Source: Desulfobacteraceae bacterium UBA5623 (GTDB taxonomy: Bacteria; Desulfobacterota; DSM-4660; Desulfatiglandales; Desulfatiglandaceae). Taken from it: a stretch of DNA of 9,087 nucleotides. The notes under the pieces were generated by a model. It did no database searches. It worked only from the letters and a program-made list of their open reading frames with translations, and had not been told where the DNA came from. Location: positions 1 to 9,087 of the forward strand of contig DIKH01000410.1 in the NCBI GenBank assembly GCA_002424495.1, written 5' to 3'. The translations under genes and the position numbers were made by a program. This document shows, in pieces, positions 1-6,516 of the stretch; position 1 is the stretch's first letter; the number at the start of each line of letters is the position of its first letter.

Positions 1-669
1 CTGGCGATTGACGCAGACCCTGATGCCAATCTGGCCCAGGCCCTTGGTGTCAAGGGGGCTGAAAAGATTGTTCCCATCTCACAGATGAAGGAGTTGATTG
101 AGGAAAGGACCGAGGCCAAGATAGGATCTATGGGTGCATTCTTCAAGTTGAACCCAAAAGTGGATGACCTGCCTGAAAGGCTGTCGGTTGAGGTAAACGG
201 CGCCAAGGTGATGGTTATGGGGGGCATTAAAAAAGGTGGCTCCGGATGCATTTGTCCGGAGAGCACACTATTAAAGACCCTTGTAAGCCATATAGTGCTG
301 GCGCGGGATGAGGCTGTGGTGTTGGATATGGAGGCGGGCCTCGAACACCTGGGACGCGCAACGGCAATGTCGGTTGACGAACTGGTGGTGGTGGTCGAGC
401 CTGGAAGACGGAGCGTGGAGACCGCATTCCAGATCCGAAAACTTGCAAAAGACATCGGGGTAAAAAAACTGAGCTTTGTCGGCAACAAGATCCGGTCGGA
501 AAAAGACAGGGACTTTCTCATTGAGCAGATGCCGGATTTTGAGTTCCTGGGCTTTCTCCCGTATAAAACAAATATTATAGAGGCGGACCTGGACGGTATT
601 CCGCCTTTTGAAAAGGACTTAGAAACGCTTGAGCTGGTCAAGGGAATGCTCAAGCATTTTCAGATGTAA
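1..669 (+). CDS. cooC: CooC-type CO dehydrogenase maturation ATPase (5' end outside window)
   Basis: The frame is open from base 1, so the gene is cut by the window edge and 222 residues are visible. CooC proteins are MinD/ParA-family cytoplasmic ATPases that help insert nickel into the C-cluster of carbon monoxide dehydrogenase. Visible marks are DADPDANL at residues 4-11 (switch I region), GGSGCICPES with Cys83 and Cys85 (the CxC metal-binding and dimer motif typical of CooC), and VVLDMEAGLEHLG from residue 106 (Walker B/switch II region). If these cysteines match Cys112/Cys114 of the Carboxydothermus CooC1 protein, about 29 residues are missing, which is where the deviant Walker A loop should be. 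The visible part shows no frameshift. The next gene, serC, follows after about 40 bases with no clear functional link. The CxC motif makes the family call fairly firm; the exact client enzyme (CooS or an acetyl-CoA synthase-type CODH) cannot be told from here. Confidence 0.85.
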   Translation: MAIDADPDANLAQALGVKGAEKIVPISQMKELIEERTEAKIGSMGAFFKLNPKVDDLPERLSVEVNGAKVMVMGGIKKGGSGCICPESTLLKTLVSHIVLARDEAVVLDMEAGLEHLGRATAMSVDELVVVVEPGRRSVETAFQIRKLAKDIGVKKLSFVGNKIRSEKDRDFLIEQMPDFEFLGFLPYKTNIIEADLDGIPPFEKDLETLELVKGMLKHFQM

Positions 670-682
670 GGGCCGCGGCCCT
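669..682. repeat. 14-base perfect palindrome after the cooC stop
   Basis: AGGGCCGCGGCCCT reads the same on both strands and starts on the last base of the cooC stop codon. There is no T-run after it, and a single-stranded fold would leave only a short stem with a CCGCGG loop, so it does not look like an intrinsic terminator. It may slow ribosomes or polymerase, bind a dimeric protein, or be chance. Confidence 0.4.
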
Positions 683-697
683 AAGACCATTTAAATT

Positions 698-701
698 GGA
701 G
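698..701 (+). promoter_or_regulatory. Ribosome binding site that sets the serC start
   Basis: GGAG lies 8 bases before the ATG at 710 but only 2 bases before the ATG at 704. The normal spacing favours 710 as the serC start. Confidence 0.6.
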
Positions 702-709
702 CAATGATT

Positions 710-1795
710 ATGGGAAAAAGAATACACAATTTCAACGCTGGGCCAGCCGCACTGCCCCTGCCTGTTCTGGAAGAGATCAGGGAAGAATTATTGAATTTTA
801 AGGGCTCCGGCATGTCTATACTCGAAGTCAGCCATCGTTCCAAATGGTTTGATGACGTAATAAACGATGCTGTTGAAAGAACCAAAAGGATCTTAAATCT
901 TGGAGACGATTTTGGTGTCCTTTTTGTTCAGGGCGGCACCAGCATGCAGTTTTGCATGGTGCCTATGAACTTGGCCATAAAAGGACGCCCCGTAGACTAC
1001 ATTAATACCGGGACGTGGGCGACCAAGGCCATTAAAGAGGCAAAGGTCCTGGGGAATGATGTCCATGTAATCGCATCGTCCGAGGACAAGAATTTCTCTT
1101 ACATCCCAAAGGACTTTAAGGTCAGCGAAAATACGGCATATGTGCATTTTACTTCCAACAACACCATCAAAGGCACCCAGTGGCATGAGTTTCCTCAAAT
1201 AAAAGACACGCCTCTTGTATGTGACATGTCTTCTGACTTCATGAGCAGGCCCTTTGATGCCGGGCCTTTCGGGTTGATCTACGCTGGGGCGCAGAAAAAT
1301 ATCGGGCCGGCCGGCACATGCATGGTGATTGTCCGAAAAGACATGCTAAAGAGGACCCCTGATCAGCTGCCCGCCATGTTGAAATACACGACCTTTGCAG
1401 AAAACAACTCCATGTACAATACTCCTTCGTGCTTTAGCATCTATGTTATCGCCCTCGTATTGAAATGGCTGGAAGAAACCGTCGGCGGGCTTGATAAAAT
1501 GGCCGAGATCAATCAGCAAAAGGGGGCTGTTATATACGGTTTTATTGACCAGTCCGGTTTCTATAAAGGCACTGCCGAAAAAGACAGCCGCTCTCTGATG
1601 AATGTGACATTCAGACTCCCCAATGAGGAGCTTGAAAAGAAATTTATAGCAGAGGCAACGTCTATGGGCCTTGGAGGGCTAAGAGGTCATCGCTCGGTCG
1701 GGGGGTGCCGGGCCTCCATTTATAACGCCACCGGCCTGGATGCGGTAAAGGCACTAACAGAGTTTATGGCGGAATTTGAAAAGAAGGTTGGATAA
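710..1795 (+). CDS. serC: Phosphoserine aminotransferase SerC
   Basis: SerC is the PLP-dependent enzyme (class V fold, cytoplasmic) that converts 3-phosphohydroxypyruvate plus glutamate to O-phosphoserine and 2-oxoglutarate in serine biosynthesis. It can also act on the related intermediate of pyridoxal phosphate synthesis. The protein opens with the family-typical NFNAGPAALP, then SHRSKWF near residue 43, FVQGGTSMQF near 72-81 and NTGTWATKA near 99-107. It carries the PLP-lysine motif YAGAQKNIGPAG, with the lysine at about residue 196, and ends with GLRGHRSVGGCRASIYNA, another SerC signature. At 361 residues it matches the usual length of about 360. An ATG at 704 is in frame, but the ribosome binding site is better spaced for 710. 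No serA or serB is visible nearby. It sits about 40 bases after cooC and 38 bases before asnS, so co-transcription is plausible. Confidence 0.96.
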   Translation: MGKRIHNFNAGPAALPLPVLEEIREELLNFKGSGMSILEVSHRSKWFDDVINDAVERTKRILNLGDDFGVLFVQGGTSMQFCMVPMNLAIKGRPVDYINTGTWATKAIKEAKVLGNDVHVIASSEDKNFSYIPKDFKVSENTAYVHFTSNNTIKGTQWHEFPQIKDTPLVCDMSSDFMSRPFDAGPFGLIYAGAQKNIGPAGTCMVIVRKDMLKRTPDQLPAMLKYTTFAENNSMYNTPSCFSIYVIALVLKWLEETVGGLDKMAEINQQKGAVIYGFIDQSGFYKGTAEKDSRSLMNVTFRLPNEELEKKFIAEATSMGLGGLRGHRSVGGCRASIYNATGLDAVKALTEFMAEFEKKVG

Positions 1796-1823
1796 CTCTG
1801 AGACTGAATTAGTTCCTTGTAGT

Positions 1824-1827
1824 GAGG
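1824..1827 (+). promoter_or_regulatory. Ribosome binding site that sets the asnS start
   Basis: GAGG lies 6 bases before the GTG at 1834. The earlier in-frame GTG at 1822 has no purine-rich site before it and overlaps this element, so 1834 is the better start. Confidence 0.5.
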
Positions 1828-1833
1828 TTAACA

Positions 1834-3228
1834 GTGCTGAAACGGACCAGGATCGCTGAAATCCTATCTTCTGAAAATTTTGACGGCCGCTTTGTTGTCA
1901 TGGGTTGGGTCAGGACAAAGAGGGACTCCAAAGGGGGGTTCTCCTTTATTGAGGTAAACGACGGCTCATGCATGAAGGGCCTTCAGGTTATTGCAGACGG
2001 AAAACTGCCCAATTACAAAGATGAGATCCTCAAACTCCAGACAGGTTGCTCCATAAAGGCAGAGGGGACCCTAAAGGCCTCTCCGGGAAAGGGACAAAGT
2101 GTTGAACTCCATGCCAAGGATATCACGGTCTTTGGTTGGGCAGATCCTGATCTCTACCCACTCCAGAAAAAAAGACATTCCTTTGAGTTCCTGCGGACAA
2201 TTGCGCACCTGCGTCCCAGGACAAACACCTTTGGAGCAGTGGCAAGGGTAAGAAATGCACTGAGCCGCGCCATACACACATTTTTTCAGGAAAGGGGTTT
2301 TATATACATCCACACACCTATAATTACTGGAAGCGACTGCGAGGGCGCAGGTGAGATGTTCAAGGTGACCACACTTGACCTTGAAAATATCCCTGTAAAG
2401 GAAGGTAAGCCTGATTTTTCCAATGATTTTTTCGGGACTGCTGCAAATTTGACTGTCAGCGGCCAGCTCGAGGCGGAGATATACGCCCTTGCAATGGGAG
2501 ACGTTTACACATTCGGCCCCACATTCCGTGCGGAAAATTCAAACACCTCGCGTCACCTGGCCGAATTCTGGATGATTGAGCCGGAGATGGCCTTCTGTGA
2601 TCTGGAGGGGGATGCTGCGCTGGCCCGGGAATTTCTGAAATATGTCTTTGCCTATGTGCTTGAAAATTGTTCGGAGGACATGGCCTTTTTTAACCAGTTC
2701 ATAGATTCCTCTGTAATAGAGACCTTGGAAAATCTGATCTCGCGGGATTTTGAATACCTGACCTACTCAGAAGGGATAAGACTGCTGTCAAAGGCCGGGG
2801 AAAAATTTGAGTTTCCCGTATCATGGGGTGTTGATCTGCAATCTGAACATGAAAGATACCTCTGTGAGAAAGTATTCAACAAACCGATCATACTGGTGGA
2901 CTATCCGAAAGAGATCAAGGCCTTTTATATGAAGCTTAATGATGATCAAAAGACTGTCCGCGCAATGGATGTATTGGTGCCCAGGATCGGCGAGATAATC
3001 GGCGGAAGCCAGCGCGAAGACGATTACGACTGCCTTGTTCAAAGAATAAAGGGGGCGAACCTGAACCCGGATGACTACTGGTGGTATCTGGAGCTGAGAA
3101 AATTCGGATCAACCCCGCATGCTGGCTTTGGCCTCGGATTCGAGCGATTGATACAGTTTGTTACAGGTCTGACCAATATCCGGGATGCCATCCCTTTTCC
3201 GAGGACACCCGGCAATGTCAGTTTCTAG
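1834..3228 (+). CDS. asnS: Asparaginyl-tRNA synthetase AsnRS
   Basis: AsnRS is a class IIb aminoacyl-tRNA synthetase that charges tRNA-Asn with asparagine in the cytoplasm. The N-terminal OB-fold anticodon domain spans about residues 18-105 (VMGWVRTKRDSKGGFSFIEV, NDGSC). The catalytic domain carries HLRPRTNTFGAVARVR near 125-140, EGAGEMF near 170-176, motif 2 from FRAENSNTSRHLAEF at about 231-245, GEIIGGSQRE near 386-395, and motif 3 GFGLGFERLI at about 431-440. The end, IPFPRTPGNVSF, is nearly that of Escherichia coli AsnRS, and the length (464 residues) agrees with the usual 466. The asparaginyl rather than aspartyl or lysyl identity rests on this end-to-end likeness, recalled rather than aligned by program. 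The start is a GTG; an upstream GTG at 1822 would add four residues. Its presence means at least some Asn-tRNA is made directly rather than by GatCAB amidation. No clear terminator follows it. Confidence 0.97.
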   Translation: MLKRTRIAEILSSENFDGRFVVMGWVRTKRDSKGGFSFIEVNDGSCMKGLQVIADGKLPNYKDEILKLQTGCSIKAEGTLKASPGKGQSVELHAKDITVFGWADPDLYPLQKKRHSFEFLRTIAHLRPRTNTFGAVARVRNALSRAIHTFFQERGFIYIHTPIITGSDCEGAGEMFKVTTLDLENIPVKEGKPDFSNDFFGTAANLTVSGQLEAEIYALAMGDVYTFGPTFRAENSNTSRHLAEFWMIEPEMAFCDLEGDAALAREFLKYVFAYVLENCSEDMAFFNQFIDSSVIETLENLISRDFEYLTYSEGIRLLSKAGEKFEFPVSWGVDLQSEHERYLCEKVFNKPIILVDYPKEIKAFYMKLNDDQKTVRAMDVLVPRIGEIIGGSQREDDYDCLVQRIKGANLNPDDYWWYLELRKFGSTPHAGFGLGFERLIQFVTGLTNIRDAIPFPRTPGNVSF

Positions 3229-3404
3229 GATTTGGCGCTTCCAACAACAATAATTTGGTTTTGACTTCATTGAACTTGTTAGATAAGTTTACACTGACAA
3301 ATTTTTATCAACCGAAAAAAATCAACCCTGTGGGAGCATTATCCGCGTGGGCCCATCCCAATATTTAAAAATACCGTGTTTCTGGAGATAACGCCCATGC
3401 CTGC

Positions 3405-3432
3405 TAAAGATAACTTCATAACCTTCCGATAA
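3405..3432 (+). promoter_or_regulatory. Candidate sigma28 (FliA/SigD) promoter before cheX
   Basis: TAAAGATA at 3405-3412 and TCCGATAA at 3425-3432 resemble the sigma28 pattern TAAAGTTT, 11 bases, GCCGATAA. They match 6 of 8 and 7 of 8 positions, with a 12-base spacer instead of 11. Measured from TAAA the gap is 16, at the upper end of what SigD-type promoters accept. A start near 3439 would give a leader of about 40 bases. The rest of the 252-base gap after asnS holds an AT-rich stretch with a weaker sigma70-like pair (TTGACT at 3261, TAAGTT at 3284) and no gene I can support. A sigma28 promoter fits the chemotaxis-type genes that follow. Confidence 0.5.
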
Positions 3433-3466
3433 TATCTACCAGATCAACTAGGAAGCTGTCCGAGAA

Positions 3467-3472
3467 TGAGGT
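3467..3472 (+). promoter_or_regulatory. Ribosome binding site that sets the cheX start
   Basis: TGAGGT sits 8 bases before the ATG at 3481. The in-frame ATG at 3466 overlaps this site and has only AGGAAG 10 bases upstream, so 3481 (protein start MADINSLDF) is preferred but not certain. Confidence 0.45.
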
Positions 3473-3480
3473 TACAATAT

Positions 3481-3966
3481 ATGGCCGATATAAATTCTCT
3501 GGATTTTAAGACCTTTCTTGCAAATGCAACCAATGATATTTTTGATACAATGCTTTCCATGAAAATTGAGGTCTTTGATGTGTCCTCAAATGCAATTAGC
3601 GAGAAAGATAGAATAGTTGGATCTGTTGGTTTTGCCGGAGAGGTCATTGGGTGCATGAATATCCACGTTGGCTACACCTTTGCGAAGACCATTGCCGGGG
3701 CCATGCTCGGAGAAGAACCCACCAACATCGAGGAAGAAGGAGTGCTTGATGTGGTCGGTGAGTTGAGCAATATGATCGGCGGGGATGTGAAATCACGGCT
3801 TTGTGATGCAGGCTTGATGTGCAGTCTGTCAATCCCCACCACAACAAGTGGAAGCGACTTTACTATTGAAACACAAGGCTGGTTCAGGCATGAACGTTTG
3901 GCTATTCGCAGTGATCAGCATGTCGCTATCATAGAGGTATATGTGAAATTTAATAATTCAAACTGA
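3481..3966 (+). CDS. cheX: CheX-type chemotaxis phosphatase
   Basis: CheX, CheC and FliY proteins remove phosphate from CheY-type receivers. This 161-residue protein fits the CheX family in length and layout. It has no signal peptide or membrane segment, so it should be cytoplasmic. The key mark is the catalytic helix VVGELSNMIGGDVKSRL, with Glu94 and Asn97 in the E-x-x-N pattern that positions the attacking water, followed by the Gly100-Gly101 turn. Only one such helix is seen, as in CheX; CheC commonly has two. The protein continues with SIPTTTSGSDFTIE, similar to the 'P....G' region after the helix in relatives. The ATG at 3466 would add five residues (MRLQY). The receiver gene begins 15 bases after its stop, so the two are almost surely co-translated from one mRNA, and that receiver is the obvious substrate. 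The role as a phosphatase is inferred from the motif; some family members may only bind. Confidence 0.82.
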   Translation: MADINSLDFKTFLANATNDIFDTMLSMKIEVFDVSSNAISEKDRIVGSVGFAGEVIGCMNIHVGYTFAKTIAGAMLGEEPTNIEEEGVLDVVGELSNMIGGDVKSRLCDAGLMCSLSIPTTTSGSDFTIETQGWFRHERLAIRSDQHVAIIEVYVKFNNSN

Positions 3967-3970
3967 TTCT

Positions 3971-3975
3971 GGAGG
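3971..3975 (+). promoter_or_regulatory. Strong ribosome binding site for the receiver-STAS gene
   Basis: GGAGG lies 6 bases before the ATG at 3982, the best ribosome binding site in the window. It suggests the receiver is made in larger amounts than the CheX protein before it. Confidence 0.7.
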
Positions 3976-3981
3976 ATAGTA

Positions 3982-4725
3982 ATGGCATTAAAAGTTCTGA
4001 CAGTTGATGACAGTAAGACCATTAGGATGATTGTGAAAAAGGCCTTTAATCCTTATGACTGCGAACTTTTTGAAGCGGAAAACGGTGTTGAGGGCTTGGC
4101 TTTGGCTGGTCGTGAAAAGCCTGACCTGATCGTTCTTGACATCACCATGCCCGTTATGACCGGTACTGAAATGCTGGAAAAACTCAAGGCAGATCCCCTT
4201 CTTAGAAATATCCCCGTAATTATGCTTACTGCCGAGTCAGGAAAAGACAATGTGATGCAGATAGTCAAAATGGGAGTTAAAGACTATATGGTTAAGCCTT
4301 TTAAGGGCGATCAATTAATAGAAAGGGTCCAAAAGATCTACAAATTAGAGGAAAAGACAGATGCAAAAGAGGAGATTGATACATCCAACCTCTATTTCAC
4401 CTCAGATGGAGGCTGTAAGATCCTGACCCTGCCACAAAAGATCACAAGACCTGTCAGTTCCGATATTGAAGGTCATATGGGAAACCAAGTAAAGGAAATG
4501 GTTGACGGGGGGCAGAAAAAATTCATACTGGATCTGCGCAAGGTGACAGAGATAAACATATCGCTGATCAAGCTTGTACTCCATGTAGTGCATACCTGCC
4601 AAAAATCAAATGTTACTGTCCGCTCTGTAGGGACAACGGCACTGCGAGACGGGCTCAAAGAATTCTCAGAGACAAGCGACTTGATTGTGGATGATTCAAT
4701 TGATGCGGCTAAGTCGGCATTTTAG
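3982..4725 (+). CDS. Response regulator: receiver domain plus C-terminal STAS-like domain
   Basis: Residues 1-122 form a complete CheY-like receiver: acidic pair Asp9-Asp10 in VLTVDDSKTIR, phospho-acceptor Asp53 in LIVLDITMPVMTG, the switch residue Thr83 in IMLTAES, and Lys105 in YMVKPF. A charged linker at about 122-135 leads to residues 136-247, which read as a STAS (anti-sigma antagonist) fold: FILDLRKVTEIN at 181-192 parallels the family's 'vvlDlsgvtfiD', then a long helix, a VTVRSVG strand and a closing 'SIDAAKSAF' helix. The usual D-S-S-G is changed to N-I-S-L; Ser194 falls where the phosphorylated serine of SpoIIAA-type proteins sits. There is no DNA-binding or enzymatic output domain, so output is probably by protein contact, possibly with a kinase-like anti-sigma factor or a chemotaxis or motility partner. 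The upstream CheX is the likely phosphatase. No histidine kinase is in the window. The receiver call is firm; the STAS call is from pattern only. Confidence 0.85.
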   Translation: MALKVLTVDDSKTIRMIVKKAFNPYDCELFEAENGVEGLALAGREKPDLIVLDITMPVMTGTEMLEKLKADPLLRNIPVIMLTAESGKDNVMQIVKMGVKDYMVKPFKGDQLIERVQKIYKLEEKTDAKEEIDTSNLYFTSDGGCKILTLPQKITRPVSSDIEGHMGNQVKEMVDGGQKKFILDLRKVTEINISLIKLVLHVVHTCQKSNVTVRSVGTTALRDGLKEFSETSDLIVDDSIDAAKSAF

Positions 4726-4779
4726 CCTTTGAATTGGTTTTGATTTCAACTGGTCGTACTTTTTTATATACATCCGATA

Positions 4780-4818
4780 AAAAGACCCCCTCCCCCGACT
4801 CTTTGGAGGGGTTTTTTT
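4780..4818. terminator. Two-way intrinsic terminator between convergent genes
   Basis: CCCCTCC at 4787-4793 pairs with GGAGGGG at 4805-4811 around an 11-base loop. Seven T bases follow on the + strand (4812-4818), and an A-rich stretch before the stem (4780-4785, one G) gives a T-rich tail on the - strand. It can therefore stop the + strand cheX/receiver unit and the - strand operon. The T-run overlaps the stop codon of the - strand adenylyltransferase gene. Confidence 0.82.
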
Positions 4819-5308
4819 ATTCTTTTTGAAGCGCCAGAATCTTTTCTATTGTCCCGGTTGTTGAAAACCCGGAGACAAAGGCAATGTTTCTCACCTCTCC
4901 GCCTGCCGCCCTGACCACATCAGCACCAATAATATCCTGTTCCAACCAATCACCCCCCTTTACCAGTATATCAGGAAGAATATATTCAATAACCCTTAAG
5001 GGGTTGTCTTCGTCAAAAATCACCACTGTATCAACACATTGAAGTGATGCAACCAGTTCCGCACGTACTTGTTCATCATATACAGGTCTTTTGGGTCCTT
5101 TTATGGATCTGACGGAGCGATTGCTGTTTACTGCTACAATCAGATGATCGCCCAATTGACGTGAGAGGTGGAGATAACGGGTATGACCCGGATGGAGAAG
5201 ATCAAAACATCCATTAGTAAACACAACCCTTCCCCCTGAGGCACTGACCTCTTCACGGGCCTTCTTCGCCTCTTCGAGGCTTTTTATTTTGGACATGTAT
5301 GATTCCAT
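4817..5308 (-). CDS. rfaE2: D-glycero-beta-D-manno-heptose 1-phosphate adenylyltransferase, stand-alone HldE C-domain type
   Basis: This enzyme transfers AMP from ATP to D-glycero-beta-D-manno-heptose 1-phosphate, giving the ADP-heptose used to build the LPS inner core. The 163 residues form one nucleotidyltransferase domain of the cytidylyltransferase-like fold: VVFTNGCFDLLHPGHTRYL at 28-46 contains the HxGH motif (39-42), followed by IVAVNSNRSVRSIKG at 57-71, KGGDW at 117-121 and the closing GFSTTGTIEKIL, which is typical of RfaE domain II. The sugar kinase domain (RfaE domain I) fused to it in Escherichia coli HldE is absent, so a separate kinase must be elsewhere. The ATG at 5308 has GGAG 5 bases upstream; Met5 (5296) is a weaker option. 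A 77-base gap separates it from the ComF-like gene and contains no clear promoter or terminator, so it may be the last gene of that operon. Glycerol-3-phosphate cytidylyltransferase is a related family but does not share the KGGDW and GFSTT signatures. Confidence 0.9.
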   Translation of the reverse strand: MESYMSKIKSLEEAKKAREEVSASGGRVVFTNGCFDLLHPGHTRYLHLSRQLGDHLIVAVNSNRSVRSIKGPKRPVYDEQVRAELVASLQCVDTVVIFDEDNPLRVIEYILPDILVKGGDWLEQDIIGADVVRAAGGEVRNIAFVSGFSTTGTIEKILALQKE

Positions 5309-5385
5309 GTTTGCTCCATGAACGAGTTGAAAAAGTTAAATAAGTTGCATGGTTGAGTCTTATTCAAAACGTTTCAGTTAAACGG

Positions 5386-6123
5386 TCAATTAAAGATCCC
5401 TCTGTCTCCCGCCTTTGCGAGGATCAGACAAAAGACCTTCATGCAGCCGGACTTGATCAGAATGCGGGCGCATTCATTCAGGGTATTGCCTGTGGTTGAG
5501 ACATCATCCACCAGCAAGATGGTCTTACCCTCCACTGCCCCGGGATTTTCCACGTGAAAGGCGCCCCGGACATTCTTTTTCCTCTCGCCTTTTTTGAGGC
5601 TGGCTTGCGGCGCTGTGTATCTTGTTCTTCTTAAAGACAAAAAATCAAGTTCCGCCTTGAGATGCAGGGCCACGGGCCTTGCCAGTAGAAGCCCCTGGTT
5701 AAAGCCCCTTTCCCTGAGCCTTTTTGGGTGTAAGGGCACAGGCACAATCAACAGGTTGCCGGATTCCATGGACAGGCCCTCGGAGTACTCTGCCAGGAGT
5801 CGGCCAAGGGATTCGGACAAATAGGTCTTTGCCCCGTATTTAAACTGGTAGATCGCCTTCACTATGGCGCCTTTATAATGATAGGCGGCAAAGGCAGACT
5901 GATACGAGGGGCGATCCCTCAGGCAATCCTCACATAGATGATCCTTCTGCGCGTCTGATACAAAGGGTGTACTGCATACCGGGCACATGGGTGAGGAGAT
6001 CCTGGAAAAATCAGAATAACAGTCTGTGCAGAAAAAACCGGTTTCATTTCGGTCAATAAAGTCGCGACAGCCATGGCATCTGGGCGGATATATGATATCT
6101 GTAAGTTTACCTAAAAGGGTCAT
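5386..6123 (-). CDS. comF: ComF/GntX family protein: zinc finger plus phosphoribosyltransferase-like domain
   Basis: ComF (ComFC) proteins are needed for DNA uptake in naturally competent bacteria, and GntX-like relatives exist in many others; their biochemical role is not settled. The 245-residue protein has four CxxC pairs in its first 70 residues (Cys16/19, 32/35, 47/50, 64/67), enough for two zinc sites ('double zinc ribbon'). It then has VPVPLHPKRLRERGFNQG at about 127-144, the ComF hallmark, and the PRPP loop ILLVDDVSTTGNT at 202-214, typical of type I phosphoribosyltransferases. No signal peptide or membrane segment is seen, so it should be cytoplasmic. Its ATG overlaps the stop of the YkgJ-type gene as ATGA, which implies translational coupling; its own ribosome binding site is weak. 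The family call is firm. A role in competence here is only a possibility, because other com genes are not visible. Confidence 0.92.
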   Translation of the reverse strand: MTLLGKLTDIIYPPRCHGCRDFIDRNETGFFCTDCYSDFSRISSPMCPVCSTPFVSDAQKDHLCEDCLRDRPSYQSAFAAYHYKGAIVKAIYQFKYGAKTYLSESLGRLLAEYSEGLSMESGNLLIVPVPLHPKRLRERGFNQGLLLARPVALHLKAELDFLSLRRTRYTAPQASLKKGERKKNVRGAFHVENPGAVEGKTILLVDDVSTTGNTLNECARILIKSGCMKVFCLILAKAGDRGIFN

Positions 6124-6488
6124 TTTCCGGCCTGTCTTACAAACTCCTCAAATGGGCAGTTGGGGTTGATCCCAGGGCATGCCTCCTTTGCCAGTTCCCA
6201 GTTGTCTTGATCCGCCACAATCGCCGGGAAAAAGGGCCACAGGCTACACCTGTCAGGTTTGACAGGGTGTATCAGGCAGCTTTTTTCCCTGGAATAATAG
6301 AGGCAGAATCCGTCATCTCCGGTCCTTATATATATACGGCCATTCCTTTTTTCACATGAGGCCGAGACAAATTCCCCTGGCGTATGGCCGGTGAAATCAG
6401 CAATCCTCTTTATCTCGTCATCGCTTACAAAAATGCCGCCTTCCCCATAGCAACACTCACCACAGATCTGACACTCAAAGGCCCTCAT
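6120..6488 (-). CDS. YkgJ-type cysteine-cluster protein (putative zinc/iron binding)
   Basis: This 122-residue protein has ten cysteines and the pattern of the YkgJ/'CxxCxxCC' family. It shows CQICGECC at residues 6-13, then Cys62, and CLIHPVKPDRCSLWPF at 71-86, the family's 'C.ihp.kP..Cr.fPf' block, with a last pair Cys104 and Cys111. These residues are thought to hold zinc or an iron-sulfur cluster, but the function of the family is unknown. No signal peptide or membrane segment is seen. It starts 28 bases after the helicase-exonuclease stop, with two AGGAG elements in the gap (tandem CAGGAGT, CAGGAGC), the nearer one 10 bases before the ATG. Its stop overlaps the ComF-like start by four bases. 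Position between a repair helicase and a ComF-like protein hints at a nucleic acid link, but that is inference from context alone. Confidence 0.85.
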   Translation of the reverse strand: MRAFECQICGECCYGEGGIFVSDDEIKRIADFTGHTPGEFVSASCEKRNGRIYIRTGDDGFCLYYSREKSCLIHPVKPDRCSLWPFFPAIVADQDNWELAKEACPGINPNCPFEEFVRQAGK

Positions 6489-6516
6489 TTATATTATGCT
6501 CCTGACTCCTGAGTAA

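Noticed and set aside
3261..3289. Sigma70-like pair TTGACT and TAAGTT with 17-base spacer
   Set aside because: The -10 matches only three of six bases in an AT-rich gap where such matches are common, and the sigma28-like site nearer to cheX is better. It could still be a second promoter.
3081..3368. Open frame on the + strand overlapping the asnS 3' end
   Set aside because: Most of it lies in another frame inside asnS, which is strongly conserved to its last residue; the remainder has no family resemblance or ribosome binding site.
3397..3432. Eleven-codon reading frame (MPAKDNFITFR) with GGAG 9 bases upstream, a possible leader peptide
   Set aside because: It overlaps the sigma28-like promoter exactly, so its sequence is better explained by promoter elements. 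Transcripts from that promoter would not contain it, and it has no run of regulatory codons.
5309..5385. Possible promoter for the adenylyltransferase gene (TTGACC or TTGAAT on the - strand)
   Set aside because: Neither -35 candidate has a good -10 at proper spacing; not enough to call.
6495..6512. Tandem seven-base repeat (CAGGAGT, CAGGAGC on the - strand)
   Set aside because: Two copies only, both resembling a ribosome binding site before the YkgJ-type gene; no sign of a longer repeat array.
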